Assembly: GCF_003311645.1 (NCBI RefSeq)
Contig: NZ_QEST01000105.1
Location: 57,714 to 121,713 of the forward strand
Length of the DNA stretch: 64,000 bases
Origin: Streptomyces sp. PT12
GTDB taxonomy: Bacteria; Actinomycetota; Actinomycetes; Streptomycetales; Streptomycetaceae
Reading direction: 5' to 3'
This document shows, piece after piece, positions 1 to 9,613 of the stretch (positions are counted from its first letter, which is position 1; each line of letters starts with the position of its first letter). A program made the position numbers and the translations under genes. The notes under the pieces were generated by a model, which saw nothing but the letters and a program-made list of their open reading frames with translations, searched no databases and was not told where the DNA came from.

Positions 1-396
1 GTGGTGGCCCTTCTACGCCCGCATCGTGCGCGGCGAGGTGCGGGTGCTGGCGGCCAGGCCGCATGTGGAGGCGGCCAGGATGGCGGGGGTCGGGCGCACG
101 CGCCTGATCGTGCCGCACCTGCTGCCCGGCGTGGTGGCGTGGTGCCCTCGGCCGTGATCACCGCGAGCCTTGACGTGGGCAGCGTGGTGCTCGTGCTGGC
201 GAGCCTGTCGTTCCTTGGCCTCGGACAGTCGGCCCCCGCACAGGGGTTGGGCGCCGACACGGCGAGGGCTCTGCCCGAGCTGGCGGCCCACTGGTGGATC
301 CCGGCGATCCCAGGCCTCGCCGTCATGGCGCTGAGTCTCGTGGCGAACCTCGCCGGGAACGCGGTGCGCAACCTGCTGGCCCGCGACGGTCGTTGA
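1..396 (+). pseudogene. DppC-type ABC transporter permease, C-terminal fragment with frameshift
   Basis: The end of an inner-membrane permease of the peptide/nickel ABC importer family. The start lies outside the window. From base 2 the second frame encodes WWPFYARIVRGEV followed by an EAA-type loop (EAARMAGVGRTRLIVPHLLPG). That frame hits a stop near 145. The homology resumes in the first frame from about 142 with VVPSAVITASLDVGS, the family's SFLGLG motif and a final hydrophobic segment ending LAGNAVRNLLARDGR, which corresponds to the usual NLLGDGLRDLLDPR end. One base is therefore gained or lost near 140. A related permease remnant follows 17 bases downstream. The order (DppC-like before DppB-like) is the reverse of the usual operon order. 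The gene is probably dead unless the shift is a sequencing error. Confidence 0.7.
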
Positions 397-413
397 CACG
401 AACGGTTCCCCCG

Positions 414-725
414 ATGACTCCGCGCTTCCTCGCCGCACGGGCCGCGTCGCTGCTCGGCCTGCTGCTCGCGCTGTCCCTGGTGCTCTTCGTGCTCCAGGAG
501 ATCTCCCACACCGACGCGGTTGCCGCCACGCTCGGCGCCAACGCCTCGCCCGAGGCCATCGCGGCGGAACGCGCCGGGCTCGGCAGCTATCTGGGAGCCA
601 GCATCCCGGTCTCCGACTTCCCCGCCGTCGCGGGCGTGACGCTCGTGCTCGGCGCGATCTCCATCGTGGCCAACACGGCGGCCGACGTCCTCCAGGGCAT
701 GGCCGACCCCCGGGTGGCGCGCTGA
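414..725 (+). pseudogene. DppB-type ABC transporter permease with large internal deletion
   Basis: An open frame of 103 codons beginning MTPRFLAARAASLLG. The first ~55 residues match the start of DppB-type permeases: one membrane segment, then GANASPEAIAAERAGLG. The last ~40 residues match their end: a final membrane segment, then a DPRVAR tail. About 200 residues in between, including the permease core and EAA loop, are missing, and the join is in frame. The product cannot form a normal transport channel. It follows the damaged DppC-like fragment, so the whole importer looks decayed. A short junk peptide could still be translated. Confidence 0.65.
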
Positions 726-766
726 GCGCGACCCGGGGGCCAGGGCGGCGAGTCGGCGGGGCGGCC

Positions 767-2419
767 TCAGGCGGCGGCCTGCCTGACGAGGTGGAAGAAG
801 TGGTCGCCGCGCACGGCCCTGAACCGGTCGTCGAGCCCCGCGATCACCGGCGCGGCCAGGGTCGGCGTCATGTCCCACGCGGCGAGGAAGATCGTGGCGA
901 ACACCGGGCGTTGACCCCCCGCCTCGTCGAACTCGGCAGCGGCCAGGTCGAGTCCTGCGCTCAGCTCGCCCTGGTTGAGCGCCATGCGCGAGCGGCCTAT
1001 GGGCACCCCGGCGATGATCGGCTGCTCGGTCGTCCAGCCCGACCAGTTCTGGAAGAGGCCGACGGGGTCCATGCCGTCGGCGTAGGAGCGCACCGACGCC
1101 TCGGTCAGCGGCTCGTAGACGCTGTCGAGGCGGTTGATGATCGCGGTGGAGTCGATGCCGAGGGCGGCGCAGTAGCGGGCCGTGCGCTGCGCGAAGCCGT
1201 CGAACGTCGCGGTCGGGTAGGCGCTGGGGAAGACATAGCCGAGGCCGGAAGGGCCGCTCAGCAGATAGTCGTTGGGGGTGGCGGTCGACTGGTACCAGGA
1301 GTACAGCGCGGGCGCGGCGTCCAGGATCTCGGGCGGCACGGGCCAGTTGATCGGGATCTCGCCCCTGGCCGGGTCGTCCCACAGCTGCCGCATCTTGTGC
1401 TGCGCGTACTGGAGGTTGTCGCCGTCGCTGTAGACGAGGGTGACATAGATCTTGTTCTCCAGGGCCGGAGTGGGCGGCCGGGGCGGGGAGTTGTCCACGG
1501 GCGTCCGCACCCCGCCCCACACGGTGAGGTTCTGCGCGGTGTCGGCGGCCAGCACGTGCACGCTGCGCCGGGACAGCAGCTCGACCATGGGGCTCTCATA
1601 GGGGACGCCCGCGGTGTCGCCGCGCAGCCAGCCGATGTACGGGGCGTGGGTGGGGAGTTCGTCGGCGAGCCGCACGACAAGGGAACGCTGCGCCGGGTCG
1701 TGGTAGTCGAGCCACACCATCAGCGCCCGGTTGGCGATGGAGTAGTCGCGCAGATAGGCGGTGAGGGAGGTGTTCATGCTGCACACCATCCGGCGCTCGG
1801 TGCGTGGCCACAGGTGGTCGATCTGCCAGGTGGAGGCTTCGAGTTCATCGGCGAACCGGCCCCGCAGGTCCTCGACCACCGGCAGCCCGAGGTTGGCCGC
1901 GGTCGTGGCGCTGGCGATCACGGCGTCCTCAAGGCCCGCGAGGGTGGTGGCCACGCTGATGGTCCCCGGCAGCTCGGGGTCGGGGATGATCGCCCCGGTG
2001 ATCTCACCGCGGAACCGCTCGACCAGCTCGCGCAGCGGCAGCGGGCCGCCATGGGGAACGCCGGTCTGGGGCAGCCATGTGGTCTTGCCCTCGCCGACGT
2101 TGGCCAGCAGGTAGACGCGGGGGACGGTGCGGTTGACGATGCCCTGGAGGCTGATCAGCGTGAGCTGTTCCGAGGGCGTGCGCCCCGAGAGGTCGGCGGT
2201 GAGCAGGCTCGTGGGGGCGGCGAAGCGCGGCAGGGCCTGGGCCCCTGGCCAGCTGATGCCCGCGGCACTCACGCCGCCCGCCGCCGCGCCCGCCGCGGCG
2301 GCGGGCACGGTGGCGGGCGCCGGGGCGGGCGCGGCGTGGGCGGTGGCCGTGCCGAGCAGCGGGATCGCCGCTCCGGCCGCCGCGGCGGTGCCGAGGAAGG
2401 CCCTTCGGTCGAGGTGCAT
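767..2419 (-). CDS. Secreted GxGYxYP-domain protein (putative glycoside hydrolase)
   Basis: A 550-residue exported protein. The N-terminus (MHLDRRAFLGTAAAAGAA) has a twin-arginine pair at residues 5-6, a hydrophobic run and an AHA cleavage site near residue 29, which points to Tat export. Residues ~65-300 fit the N-terminal half of the GxGYxYP family. The family signature appears as GLGYVFPSAYP near residue 391, within a C-terminal domain resembling polysaccharide deacetylase/glycosidase folds. The biochemical activity of this family is not established. It is the last gene of a minus-strand series, 12 bases after the GH38 gene, so it probably shares that transcript and acts on the same carbohydrate outside the membrane. 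The family call is fairly firm and the substrate is unknown. Confidence 0.8.
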   Translation of the reverse strand: MHLDRRAFLGTAAAAGAAIPLLGTATAHAAPAPAPATVPAAAAGAAAGGVSAAGISWPGAQALPRFAAPTSLLTADLSGRTPSEQLTLISLQGIVNRTVPRVYLLANVGEGKTTWLPQTGVPHGGPLPLRELVERFRGEITGAIIPDPELPGTISVATTLAGLEDAVIASATTAANLGLPVVEDLRGRFADELEASTWQIDHLWPRTERRMVCSMNTSLTAYLRDYSIANRALMVWLDYHDPAQRSLVVRLADELPTHAPYIGWLRGDTAGVPYESPMVELLSRRSVHVLAADTAQNLTVWGGVRTPVDNSPPRPPTPALENKIYVTLVYSDGDNLQYAQHKMRQLWDDPARGEIPINWPVPPEILDAAPALYSWYQSTATPNDYLLSGPSGLGYVFPSAYPTATFDGFAQRTARYCAALGIDSTAIINRLDSVYEPLTEASVRSYADGMDPVGLFQNWSGWTTEQPIIAGVPIGRSRMALNQGELSAGLDLAAAEFDEAGGQRPVFATIFLAAWDMTPTLAAPVIAGLDDRFRAVRGDHFFHLVRQAAA

Positions 2420-2431
2420 GCGGTGCGGCTC

Positions 2432-5400
2432 CTATCGCAGCTTGACGGTGACGACCTGCCATGCGGTCAGGTCGAGGGTGAAGCGCTGGTCGTTCAGGGG
2501 GAGTTCGTGGAGCTCGTGCTCGTCGGCGCGGCACAGGACGGCCGCGTCACCGGTGTGGCGCAGCCCCAGGGTGCGGGGCTCGGGGGTGAGGTTCTGCACG
2601 CGGAGCAGCAGCCCGCGCCGGTCGCGGGGCTCGGCCACGGTGGCATGGCAGTCGCCTGGAAGCCCGAGATCGAGCAATGTGCCGCTGTCGGCTGGGAGTT
2701 GGCGGGGCTCGATGTCGTGCTTGTCGAGGCGCGTGACCTCGGAGACCATCGGGGCGGCGCGCGTTTCGAGGCCGAAGCGGGAGGCCGCGGCCGGGTCGAA
2801 CGCGCCGAGCGGGGTGAACGCGTACCGCAGCGTCAGCGAACCCTCCTGCTCCGGTGGGGTGTTGGTGGGCCAGTAGTTGTTCATGACCCAGGACAGGACC
2901 GTGCCGTTGGCCGCCTCGAACGTCTCGGCCCACGTGCCGCGCACCACGTCGCCGACCGTGAACAGCGGGGCGTCGGCCGAGCACCACGCGATGTCGTCGA
3001 CGGCGACGCCATGGTGGGTGGTGAACCACTCGTTGCACGCGCCGGGGGCGTGGTCGGTCGCCGGATCGACCCAGCCCTGCTGGCGGTCGTAGCGGACGCG
3101 GGGCCCCGAGCCGTCCGCGGCCGCCGCGAGGAAGGGGAAGGGGACATAGACGGACTCCTTGGCCAGGACGCGCTCCTTCTCCAGGCGCACGGTCAGCTCC
3201 ACGCGGTCGTCGTCGTCGCGCAGCAGCAGGTCCGTCTGGACGAACGGCAGGCTGGGCCCGGTGCCCACGGCCCGCAGCCGCCAGCCGTCATGGGTGCGGG
3301 CGAGCCCGACCGGGGTCAACGCGGCGGTGGCGACGGTGAGTTCGGGTGGCGCGCTGGAGGGGCGGCGGGTCAGCAACGAGCTGCGGGGCGCGCGGGCGTG
3401 GCGGTGCGGGACGCCGGTGTGCGCGGGGCGGTCGCCCCGCGTGAGCGCGTCGGGCCCGTTGATGACATGGAGCACCTGCCCGAGCCGGTAGGGCGACACG
3501 GGATCGAGAAGGCGCCGCCCGGTGGCGCGGTGGACGAGGCCGACGACGGCGCCGGTCGCCGGGTCAAGATCCATCTCCCAGCGGGCGGTGGTGAGTTGCC
3601 CGGGAACGGGCCGCCACTGCGGCGGCGCGAAGGCCGCGGCGGGTGCGGCGGGTGCGGCGGGGCGGGCCGCGTCGGCGGTGGGGTCGCCCTCGTCGCCGTT
3701 GGGGTTCACCCTGTGGGCGGCGCCGAGCGGCAGGGCCCGGTAGCCGAACCCCGGCACATCGGGCACGGTGAGCCGCACGCGGTGCAGCCCGTCGCAGTCC
3801 TCGAGCACCTCGTACGGCAGCGCGGGATCCCCGATCGGGGTGCCCGCGGGGACCTCGGCCTCGACGGTGACGGCGCGCGCCCAGCCGAGGGGATTGTGCA
3901 CCAGCAGGGTGGGCCCATCGGTGCTGACCAGCTCGCCCAGCTGGCTCAGCGCGCGCCGCGCCTCGTCGATGGCCGTGCGGTGCGCGGTGTGCACGCGGTG
4001 CCGCTTCCAGTCGAGCTGGTCGCCGACCTGGTCCCCGTGCGGGTGCCCGACGCTGTGCGACCATGTCCACGTGTGCTCGCACCCGTAGAGCGCGCCCTCC
4101 CAACCCCGGTCAAGCGCCTCCCTGTTGGGCCGGTATCCGGGGTCGGCGCGGGCCACCAGGGCGGCCAGCCCCTCGGCGGCTGGCAGCGCGGACTGCGCCG
4201 CGCGGTGCTCGGCGACCACGGCGGCGCCCGTTCCCACGCCGTCCTCCCAGTAGCTGCCGCCGTCGCCGCGCCACAGCGGCAGCCGGTCGGCCAGGGGGCG
4301 GACGGCGTCCAGGTAGTCGGCGAGGGTGGACATGCGCAGCCTGGGGTGGGCGTAGACGGCGTTCCAGCGGGCGGCGAACCCGGCGTCGCCGTCGGCCAGG
4401 TCCTCGTTGTCGGCGTGGGTGCCGATCAGCGCGAGGTCGTGGGGCGCGTAGTCGGGGCGTTCATAACGGGCCACATAGCGGGGCAGCGACTGGGCCCCGC
4501 CCGTGACGGTCTGCGGGTCGGCGACCATGAACCGGAGCTGGGAATACGCGTCGGCGAAGTGCGTCAGCACGGTGCTGCCGTCCACGCCCTGCCAGCGCAC
4601 GGGGGTGGCGAGGTGCTGGGCGTCGCTGTCCGCGTTGGCGCCCCTGCTGTGGTTCTCGATGCCGACGAACGCGGTGATGCCGAGCGAGGTGAGGACGGCG
4701 GGCAGGGCGGAGCTGTAGGAGGGGACGTCGGTGAGATTGGCGTACTCGACGGGGACGCCGTACTCATCGCGGAGCCGCACGGCGGCATACGCGGCCCGGT
4801 AGGTCTCCTCCAGGCTGGCGACGCCGGACAGGAAGAGGCTGTGGAACGCGTTGACGGCCAGACGGCGTTCGCGCAGCGCGGCCAGCACGCGCTCGGCGCG
4901 CCCTGGGGCGCGGGTGGCCAGGTACTCGTCGAGGATGAGCGAGCCGTCGAGCGAGAAGCGGAAGCCGTCGTCGCGCTCAAGGGCGGCGATGGCGCGGTCG
5001 AGGTTGCGGCTGTGCAGTTCGAGGACCTTGCCCTGGGCGTCGGTGTAGCCGACGTCGAGGTGGACATGCGGGATGAGGTGCAGGGTCCACTTGCGGGCCG
5101 GGTGGAGCGTGAACGCGACCGGCTCGCCGCCATGTTCGGCCAGCAGGACGGTGGCCTCGGTGTCCCCGTCGAACTCCGGCACCGGGAAACGGACCCGCAC
5201 ATCGCCGAAGTCCCTTCCCGCCCTGCCGAGTTCGAGGCGGTGCGCCCTGCCCGCCACGTGGACGTCGGCGGTCGGCGGCCAGGGCGCGCCCGCGGGCACG
5301 CGCACGGTGAGATCGATCAACGCGTCGAGCCCGGTGGCGCGTTGGAGATACAGGGGGGTGGGGGCGAGGGCGACATCGGCGCTCTGCGCGGCGGGCGCGG

Positions 5401-6007
5401 CGGCGGGCCACAGGCCGAGGCCGCGCCATGTGATGCCCGCGCCGAACCAGTTGCCGTACTGCTCGCGGTGGCGCGGGAGTTCGTTGTCGAGCGCGTCCAG
5501 CGCGGCCCCTTCGAGCCCGGTGGCGGCGGCCCGGTCCACGGTGGTGGTGAGGGTGAGGACATGGGCGCCGGGCGCGAGCCAGGCGGCGGGCAGGTGGATG
5601 TCGAGGGCGCACTCCCCCGCGATGGGCCCCTGCCGGTCGACCTCGGCGCGGTCGTCGCGCACGACGTGGGGGTGAAAGAGGCCACGGTGCGCGCCGTCGA
5701 GGTCCACGGCCAGGTCGGGGCAGGGCCCGTGCGACCCGGCGAACCGCAGCCGCAGGACACACCCGTCGCCCGGCACCTGTCCCTCGGCGACGTCGAAGGC
5801 GACCTCCATCCGGTGCTGGCGCCACCCGGTGCTCGCGTTGAGGGGGCTGGGATGGAAGAGGGGCCAGTCCCGCTCGGGCGACGACACCCCGACGCGATAC
5901 CGCAGCGCGGGCTCGTCGCCCGGGGGCCACTCCCCGCCGAACTCCGAGGCCCGACTGACACTTTCGGGCACCCCGATGCGCCAGAGCGGCACGGGCTGAA
6001 CAGACAC
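2432..6007 (-). CDS. Glycoside hydrolase family 38-type alpha-mannosidase
   Basis: A large cytoplasmic protein of 1191 residues. The GTG start at 6007 is chosen because GGAGG lies six bases upstream and the homologous sequence begins here. Residues 1-300 form beta-rich sugar-binding domains. The GH38 catalytic domain opens with IPHVHLDVGYTD near residue 310, which carries the metal-binding HxHxDxGY signature. Other conserved stretches are FSLDGSLILDEYL and GDGGSYWEDGVGTG (~582). Beta-sandwich domains fill the C-terminal half. There is no signal peptide, so it should hydrolyse imported oligosaccharides, while its neighbours include secreted proteins. It lies 322 bases after a FAD oxidoreductase and 12 bases before the GxGYxYP gene. 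Family members act on alpha-mannosides, but the GxGY variant motif and the setting leave the substrate open. Confidence 0.85.
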   Translation of the reverse strand: MSVQPVPLWRIGVPESVSRASEFGGEWPPGDEPALRYRVGVSSPERDWPLFHPSPLNASTGWRQHRMEVAFDVAEGQVPGDGCVLRLRFAGSHGPCPDLAVDLDGAHRGLFHPHVVRDDRAEVDRQGPIAGECALDIHLPAAWLAPGAHVLTLTTTVDRAAATGLEGAALDALDNELPRHREQYGNWFGAGITWRGLGLWPAAAPAAQSADVALAPTPLYLQRATGLDALIDLTVRVPAGAPWPPTADVHVAGRAHRLELGRAGRDFGDVRVRFPVPEFDGDTEATVLLAEHGGEPVAFTLHPARKWTLHLIPHVHLDVGYTDAQGKVLELHSRNLDRAIAALERDDGFRFSLDGSLILDEYLATRAPGRAERVLAALRERRLAVNAFHSLFLSGVASLEETYRAAYAAVRLRDEYGVPVEYANLTDVPSYSSALPAVLTSLGITAFVGIENHSRGANADSDAQHLATPVRWQGVDGSTVLTHFADAYSQLRFMVADPQTVTGGAQSLPRYVARYERPDYAPHDLALIGTHADNEDLADGDAGFAARWNAVYAHPRLRMSTLADYLDAVRPLADRLPLWRGDGGSYWEDGVGTGAAVVAEHRAAQSALPAAEGLAALVARADPGYRPNREALDRGWEGALYGCEHTWTWSHSVGHPHGDQVGDQLDWKRHRVHTAHRTAIDEARRALSQLGELVSTDGPTLLVHNPLGWARAVTVEAEVPAGTPIGDPALPYEVLEDCDGLHRVRLTVPDVPGFGYRALPLGAAHRVNPNGDEGDPTADAARPAAPAAPAAAFAPPQWRPVPGQLTTARWEMDLDPATGAVVGLVHRATGRRLLDPVSPYRLGQVLHVINGPDALTRGDRPAHTGVPHRHARAPRSSLLTRRPSSAPPELTVATAALTPVGLARTHDGWRLRAVGTGPSLPFVQTDLLLRDDDDRVELTVRLEKERVLAKESVYVPFPFLAAAADGSGPRVRYDRQQGWVDPATDHAPGACNEWFTTHHGVAVDDIAWCSADAPLFTVGDVVRGTWAETFEAANGTVLSWVMNNYWPTNTPPEQEGSLTLRYAFTPLGAFDPAAASRFGLETRAAPMVSEVTRLDKHDIEPRQLPADSGTLLDLGLPGDCHATVAEPRDRRGLLLRVQNLTPEPRTLGLRHTGDAAVLCRADEHELHELPLNDQRFTLDLTAWQVVTVKLR

Positions 6008-6329
6008 AGACGACCTCCGGTCAGGTGAACGCTTGCTCCGGGATGTGAGCTCCGCGATGTGAGCTCCGCTCGGTTCGCCGAACGGACGTGTGGTGGAGCG
6101 ATGAGGGGATGGAGCGATGGGGGTGGCCCCGAGGGGCCGGGGCGGTCCGGCTCGCCCTTGGACGACCGCCCCGGCGCGAGCGATCGGCCGCCAGGCCGCA
6201 GGCCGCCACGCCGCCAGGCCGCCACGCCGCCAGGGCGGCGGCGTTCGTCGCGCTCTGCGCGACGGGGCCCGCCGCCCCTGGCGGCCCACCCGCACCCCCA
6301 CCACCCGCACCCGACAACGGCTCAGCGCG
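6008..6329 (-). other. Spacer between the GH38 and FAD oxidoreductase genes with a 16-bp tandem repeat
   Basis: No convincing gene is seen in this 322-base gap. It contains two perfect tandem copies of a 16-bp GC-rich unit (6199-6214 and 6215-6230), preceded by a partial copy. The ribosome-binding site of the GH38 gene (GGAGG) lies at its left edge. An internal promoter could sit here, but none is clear. Confidence 0.5.
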
Positions 6330-7934
6330 CTACGTCGCGAGAACGCTGCCGAACTCCTCGAGCGCCGCCGCCAGATCCGCGTAGCGGTACGACTGCACGG
6401 GCTGGTTTCTGGCGATCGACTGGGCCGCCAGCTCGCCCGCGGCCTCGCCGAGCATGCCGTAGTTGGGTTCCATCCGCGGGGAGAGATAGGCGACATGGCT
6501 CGCGGAGAAGCAGATCGGCACGGTGAGGTTGTCGATGGAGCCGGAGGAGGGGAAGAGGGATTCGGCGGGGATCTGGTAGAGGTCCACCAGCACGTTGCCC
6601 TCCTCGCCCGTGAGCGAGCCCTCGCCGATGAGATAGCGGGTCCCGTCGGGGTAGAGCTGCACGGTGTGGCAGTCAAGGCCGTACTGCCAGCAGGCGACGG
6701 ACGTGGACTTGGTGTTGTTCGGCGCGAACAGGTCGTGCTGCGTGAGGACATGGGCGCCCTGCATGCGTCGCCCCTCGCGGATGTAGAGCTGGTGGGGGAA
6801 GCCCGCGCCGTGCGGGCTGTCCGTGAACTCGTCGGCTGGCAGGCCCCAGGTGGCGGTGTCCGCGCGGAACGACTCGGGCAGGGAAGGGTCGTTGGCCAGC
6901 CAGTACTGCATCCCCTGGTGCCAGCGCACCTGTTGGGCGATGATCTCCTCGCGCCTGGCCCAACTGCCGTCCGGGTACTCCCAGCTGGCGCCGGGCAGGT
7001 CGTACCCGATGAAGAGGCCCTGGTTCGTCTGGTGCTTGCCGCCGGGGATGGCCGCGGTGGTGCCGACCATCTGGGTCATGCCGGTGATGCCGCGGTATTC
7101 CAGCAGCGACCGCAGATGGACGTAGTCGGCGGGGTCGTAGCCCTCGGGGCGCGGGAACGGCAGCCGGTCGGCGGCCTGGGTGAGCACGCCGCGGAAGTTG
7201 TACGCCTGCACCTTCTCGTCCGCGTCGCCCTCCGCGCCCGTGGGCACGGGCCCCACGGGGTAGCCCGTGTTGGGGCTGAAAAGGCCGCGGCGCAGCACGG
7301 AGTTGGGGCGGAAGCCCGCGTAGGACTCGTCGTAGGTGGCGGAGGACTCGCGGCCCACGTGGTAGGGGACGCCCGCGGCGGCCATCAGGTCGCCCTCGTA
7401 GGAGGCGTCGATGAAGAACCGGGCGTTGACCCATCCGGCGGATGACCGCACGGACTCGATGCGGCGCCCGTTCATGGTCAGGTCGGCGGGGCCGTTGATG
7501 CGCTGGTTCTTGCGGATGACGGCGCCCGCCTCGTCGAGGAGGCGGCGCGCGATGAGCCTGGCCACCTTGGGCTCGAAGCGGTACTGGGCCGGGGAGCCGA
7601 CGCCGTAGTGGGCGCCGATGGCGTCGAAGAACGACGTGCGGGTGAGTCCGGCGAGGGCGCCGATGGTGTTGGGGATGTCGGTCTTGACCAGGCCGCCGCT
7701 GACAACTCCCCCGATGTGGTTGGTGGGTTCGAGGACGCAGGTGGTGTAGCCGCGCTTGCTCAGGCGCAGGGCGGCCATGATCCCGGCCAGGGTCGCGCCA
7801 TACACGACGGCGTCGTAGGTCTCGGCGCGCGGGGCCGCGGTGGCCCCGGCTTTCGCGGCGGGGGCCGCGGCCAGGGTTCCTGCGGTGGCGGTGGCGGCGG
7901 TGGCCGCCGCCGCCAGGAAGCGTCGTCGCTCCAT
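6330..7934 (-). CDS. Tat-exported FAD-dependent oxidoreductase (FAD_oxidored family), copy 1
   Basis: A 534-residue flavoenzyme. It starts MERRRFLAAAATAATA, a twin-arginine signal followed by a hydrophobic segment, so the folded FAD enzyme is probably exported. A Rossmann FAD-binding motif follows (YDAVVYGATLAGIMAAL, ~residues 40-56), then NHIGGVVSGG, DASYEGDLMAAAGV, LYIREGRRMQG and a C-terminal SASHVAYLSPRMEP segment. This layout is that of the FAD_oxidored family often found in bacterial glycan-degradation loci; few members have a proven reaction. It closely resembles the oxidoreductase at 11513-13102, which has no signal peptide. It lies 23 bases after the upstream oxidoreductase gene, in the same operon. 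Oxidation of a sugar or glycoside is an inference. Confidence 0.82.
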   Translation of the reverse strand: MERRRFLAAAATAATATAGTLAAAPAAKAGATAAPRAETYDAVVYGATLAGIMAALRLSKRGYTTCVLEPTNHIGGVVSGGLVKTDIPNTIGALAGLTRTSFFDAIGAHYGVGSPAQYRFEPKVARLIARRLLDEAGAVIRKNQRINGPADLTMNGRRIESVRSSAGWVNARFFIDASYEGDLMAAAGVPYHVGRESSATYDESYAGFRPNSVLRRGLFSPNTGYPVGPVPTGAEGDADEKVQAYNFRGVLTQAADRLPFPRPEGYDPADYVHLRSLLEYRGITGMTQMVGTTAAIPGGKHQTNQGLFIGYDLPGASWEYPDGSWARREEIIAQQVRWHQGMQYWLANDPSLPESFRADTATWGLPADEFTDSPHGAGFPHQLYIREGRRMQGAHVLTQHDLFAPNNTKSTSVACWQYGLDCHTVQLYPDGTRYLIGEGSLTGEEGNVLVDLYQIPAESLFPSSGSIDNLTVPICFSASHVAYLSPRMEPNYGMLGEAAGELAAQSIARNQPVQSYRYADLAAALEEFGSVLAT

Positions 7935-7957
7935 GGGTGGGGGTCCTGCCTTCCTGG

Positions 7958-9613
7958 TCAGGCCCGCCGCTCGGGGCGGGCGTAGAGCGGGGTGGCGTTT
8001 CGGCGGGCCTGGGAGGGCCGGGTGGTGCGGATGGAGTCGGGCCAGGTGACGGGGGCGCCGAGGGTGCCGGTGAGCAGTCGTTGCAGGTCCTCGGTGGCGC
8101 GCGGGGAGTCGGCGACGGCGTGCGGCTCGGTGCGTTCGGCGGCGCAGTGGGCGGCGAGGGCGCCCACCGCCTCGCCGATGGACCACTCCACCGGGTGCAG
8201 GCGGTAGCAGCCGTTGGTGAGGTGGGTGGTGCCGATGTTCTTGGCGGCGGGCAGGAGGTTGCGCAGCCGCACGGGGATGAGGGCGCCCAGCGGGATCTGG
8301 AACGGGTAGCACTCCAGGTTGACGTAGGAGACGCCGGATGAGCTGGGGTGCAGGTCGATGTTGTAGTGGCCGACGCCGACGCTGTCGGGGAACGTGGCGG
8401 CGCCCGCGCCGTTGGGCCTGTCCACGACGGCGACGTGCTGTTCGAGAACGGTGAACCTCGCGCGGATGCGCCGGGCTTCGCGGATGTAGACGGACTTGGC
8501 GAGGCCGTCGTCGGTGTCCACGAGGTCAGGGCGGAGGCGCAGCCCCGGGAGGTCCTGCTCGGTCTGCATCCAGTGCAGATAGCTCAGGGAGAGCTCGCGG
8601 CAGCGGGTCAGTGCGCGGGCGCGGTCGGCCGCGGTGACGCCGGGGCCGATCAACGGCGCCTCCCAGTAGTCGGTGTTGGGCCAGTTGACGAGGGTGATCT
8701 CGGAGTCGAACGCGCCCGGCTCGAACGGGGCGAGGGCCCTGATGCGGCGGAAGTGCCACAGGTCGCGTGAGGTGGGGGCGTCCTGGGGGTCCTCGAAGAT
8801 GCGGTTCTCGCGGGCGCCCATGGTGTGGATGTCGACCTTGTCCCAGGAGAGTTGGGGCCCGGGCCAGAACGGGTCGGTGTGGGTGCGCCAGTGGTCGTAG
8901 GAGGGCGGGCGTTCGACGATGTGGCTCTCGCCGGGCCGGTATTCGAGGGGGAAGCACCAGGTGATGGCCTGCTGGTCGAGCGGGTCGGCGACGGGGGCGC
9001 CATGGGGTTCGCCGGTGTCGTCGCGGGACTCGGCGCCGATGACGTGCTCGGCGTCGGCGAGTTCGAGGAGATCGCCGAGCTCGGTGGCGTCGACGACCAG
9101 CGGCGCCTCGAACGTGACGCGTCGGCCGTCGCGCGCGTTCTCGAACGTCACCGCCGTCACGCGGTCGCCCTCGGTGTGCGCGGCGACCGGCGTGTGGTGG
9201 TACAGCACGGTGACGCGGCCCGACGAGCGGTGGGGGGCGAGGAGTTCGTCGATGACAGCGACGGCGGCGCGCGGCTCGTGGCAGAGGCGACTGACCATGC
9301 CGAGCCCTGGGTTGAGGGTGGGGTCGGCCGAAGCCTGCGCGGTGAGGGGGTAGTTGCGGCGGTAGTGGTCGCGGATGCGGGAGCGGAGCGTGGCGTAGCC
9401 GCGGGCGATGTGCTCGGTCTCGATCCAGGGGTGCTCGTCGGACGGCACGGCCTGGGCGGTGAGTTGGCCGCCGAGCCAGTCGGTCTCCTCGGTGATGACC
9501 ACGGTGAGGCCGAGGCGCGCGGCGGTGAGCGCGGCGGCGACCCCGCCGAGGCCGCCGCCCGCGACCAGCAGGTCGGGGCGGCCTACGGCGGTGCGGGGGG
9601 CGTCAGTTGGCAC
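7958..9613 (-). CDS. FAD-dependent oxidoreductase (FAD_oxidored family), copy 2
   Basis: A 551-residue cytoplasmic flavoprotein. The GTG start at 9613 lies inside the end of the solute-binding protein gene (11-base overlap), which suggests translational coupling. The FAD-binding motif LLVAGGGLGGVAAALTA is at residues ~14-30. Other family landmarks are ETDWLGGQLT, DATELGDLLELADA, the YIREARRI segment, and C-terminal KNIGTTHLTNGCYRLHP. It is more distant from the other two oxidoreductases in this island, which share a DASYEGDLMAAAGV block that is changed here. No signal peptide is visible. Position in the operon suggests it processes the substrate brought in by the ABC importer. The reaction is unknown. 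Confidence 0.82.
   Translation of the reverse strand: MPTDAPRTAVGRPDLLVAGGGLGGVAAALTAARLGLTVVITEETDWLGGQLTAQAVPSDEHPWIETEHIARGYATLRSRIRDHYRRNYPLTAQASADPTLNPGLGMVSRLCHEPRAAVAVIDELLAPHRSSGRVTVLYHHTPVAAHTEGDRVTAVTFENARDGRRVTFEAPLVVDATELGDLLELADAEHVIGAESRDDTGEPHGAPVADPLDQQAITWCFPLEYRPGESHIVERPPSYDHWRTHTDPFWPGPQLSWDKVDIHTMGARENRIFEDPQDAPTSRDLWHFRRIRALAPFEPGAFDSEITLVNWPNTDYWEAPLIGPGVTAADRARALTRCRELSLSYLHWMQTEQDLPGLRLRPDLVDTDDGLAKSVYIREARRIRARFTVLEQHVAVVDRPNGAGAATFPDSVGVGHYNIDLHPSSSGVSYVNLECYPFQIPLGALIPVRLRNLLPAAKNIGTTHLTNGCYRLHPVEWSIGEAVGALAAHCAAERTEPHAVADSPRATEDLQRLLTGTLGAPVTWPDSIRTTRPSQARRNATPLYARPERRA

Noticed and set aside
791-6028. A 1745-codon open frame on the plus strand opposite the GxGYxYP and GH38 genes
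   Set aside because: It is antisense to two clear genes, is low-complexity (Arg, Gly, Val, Ala), has no recognisable domain, and is the expected shadow frame in very GC-rich DNA.
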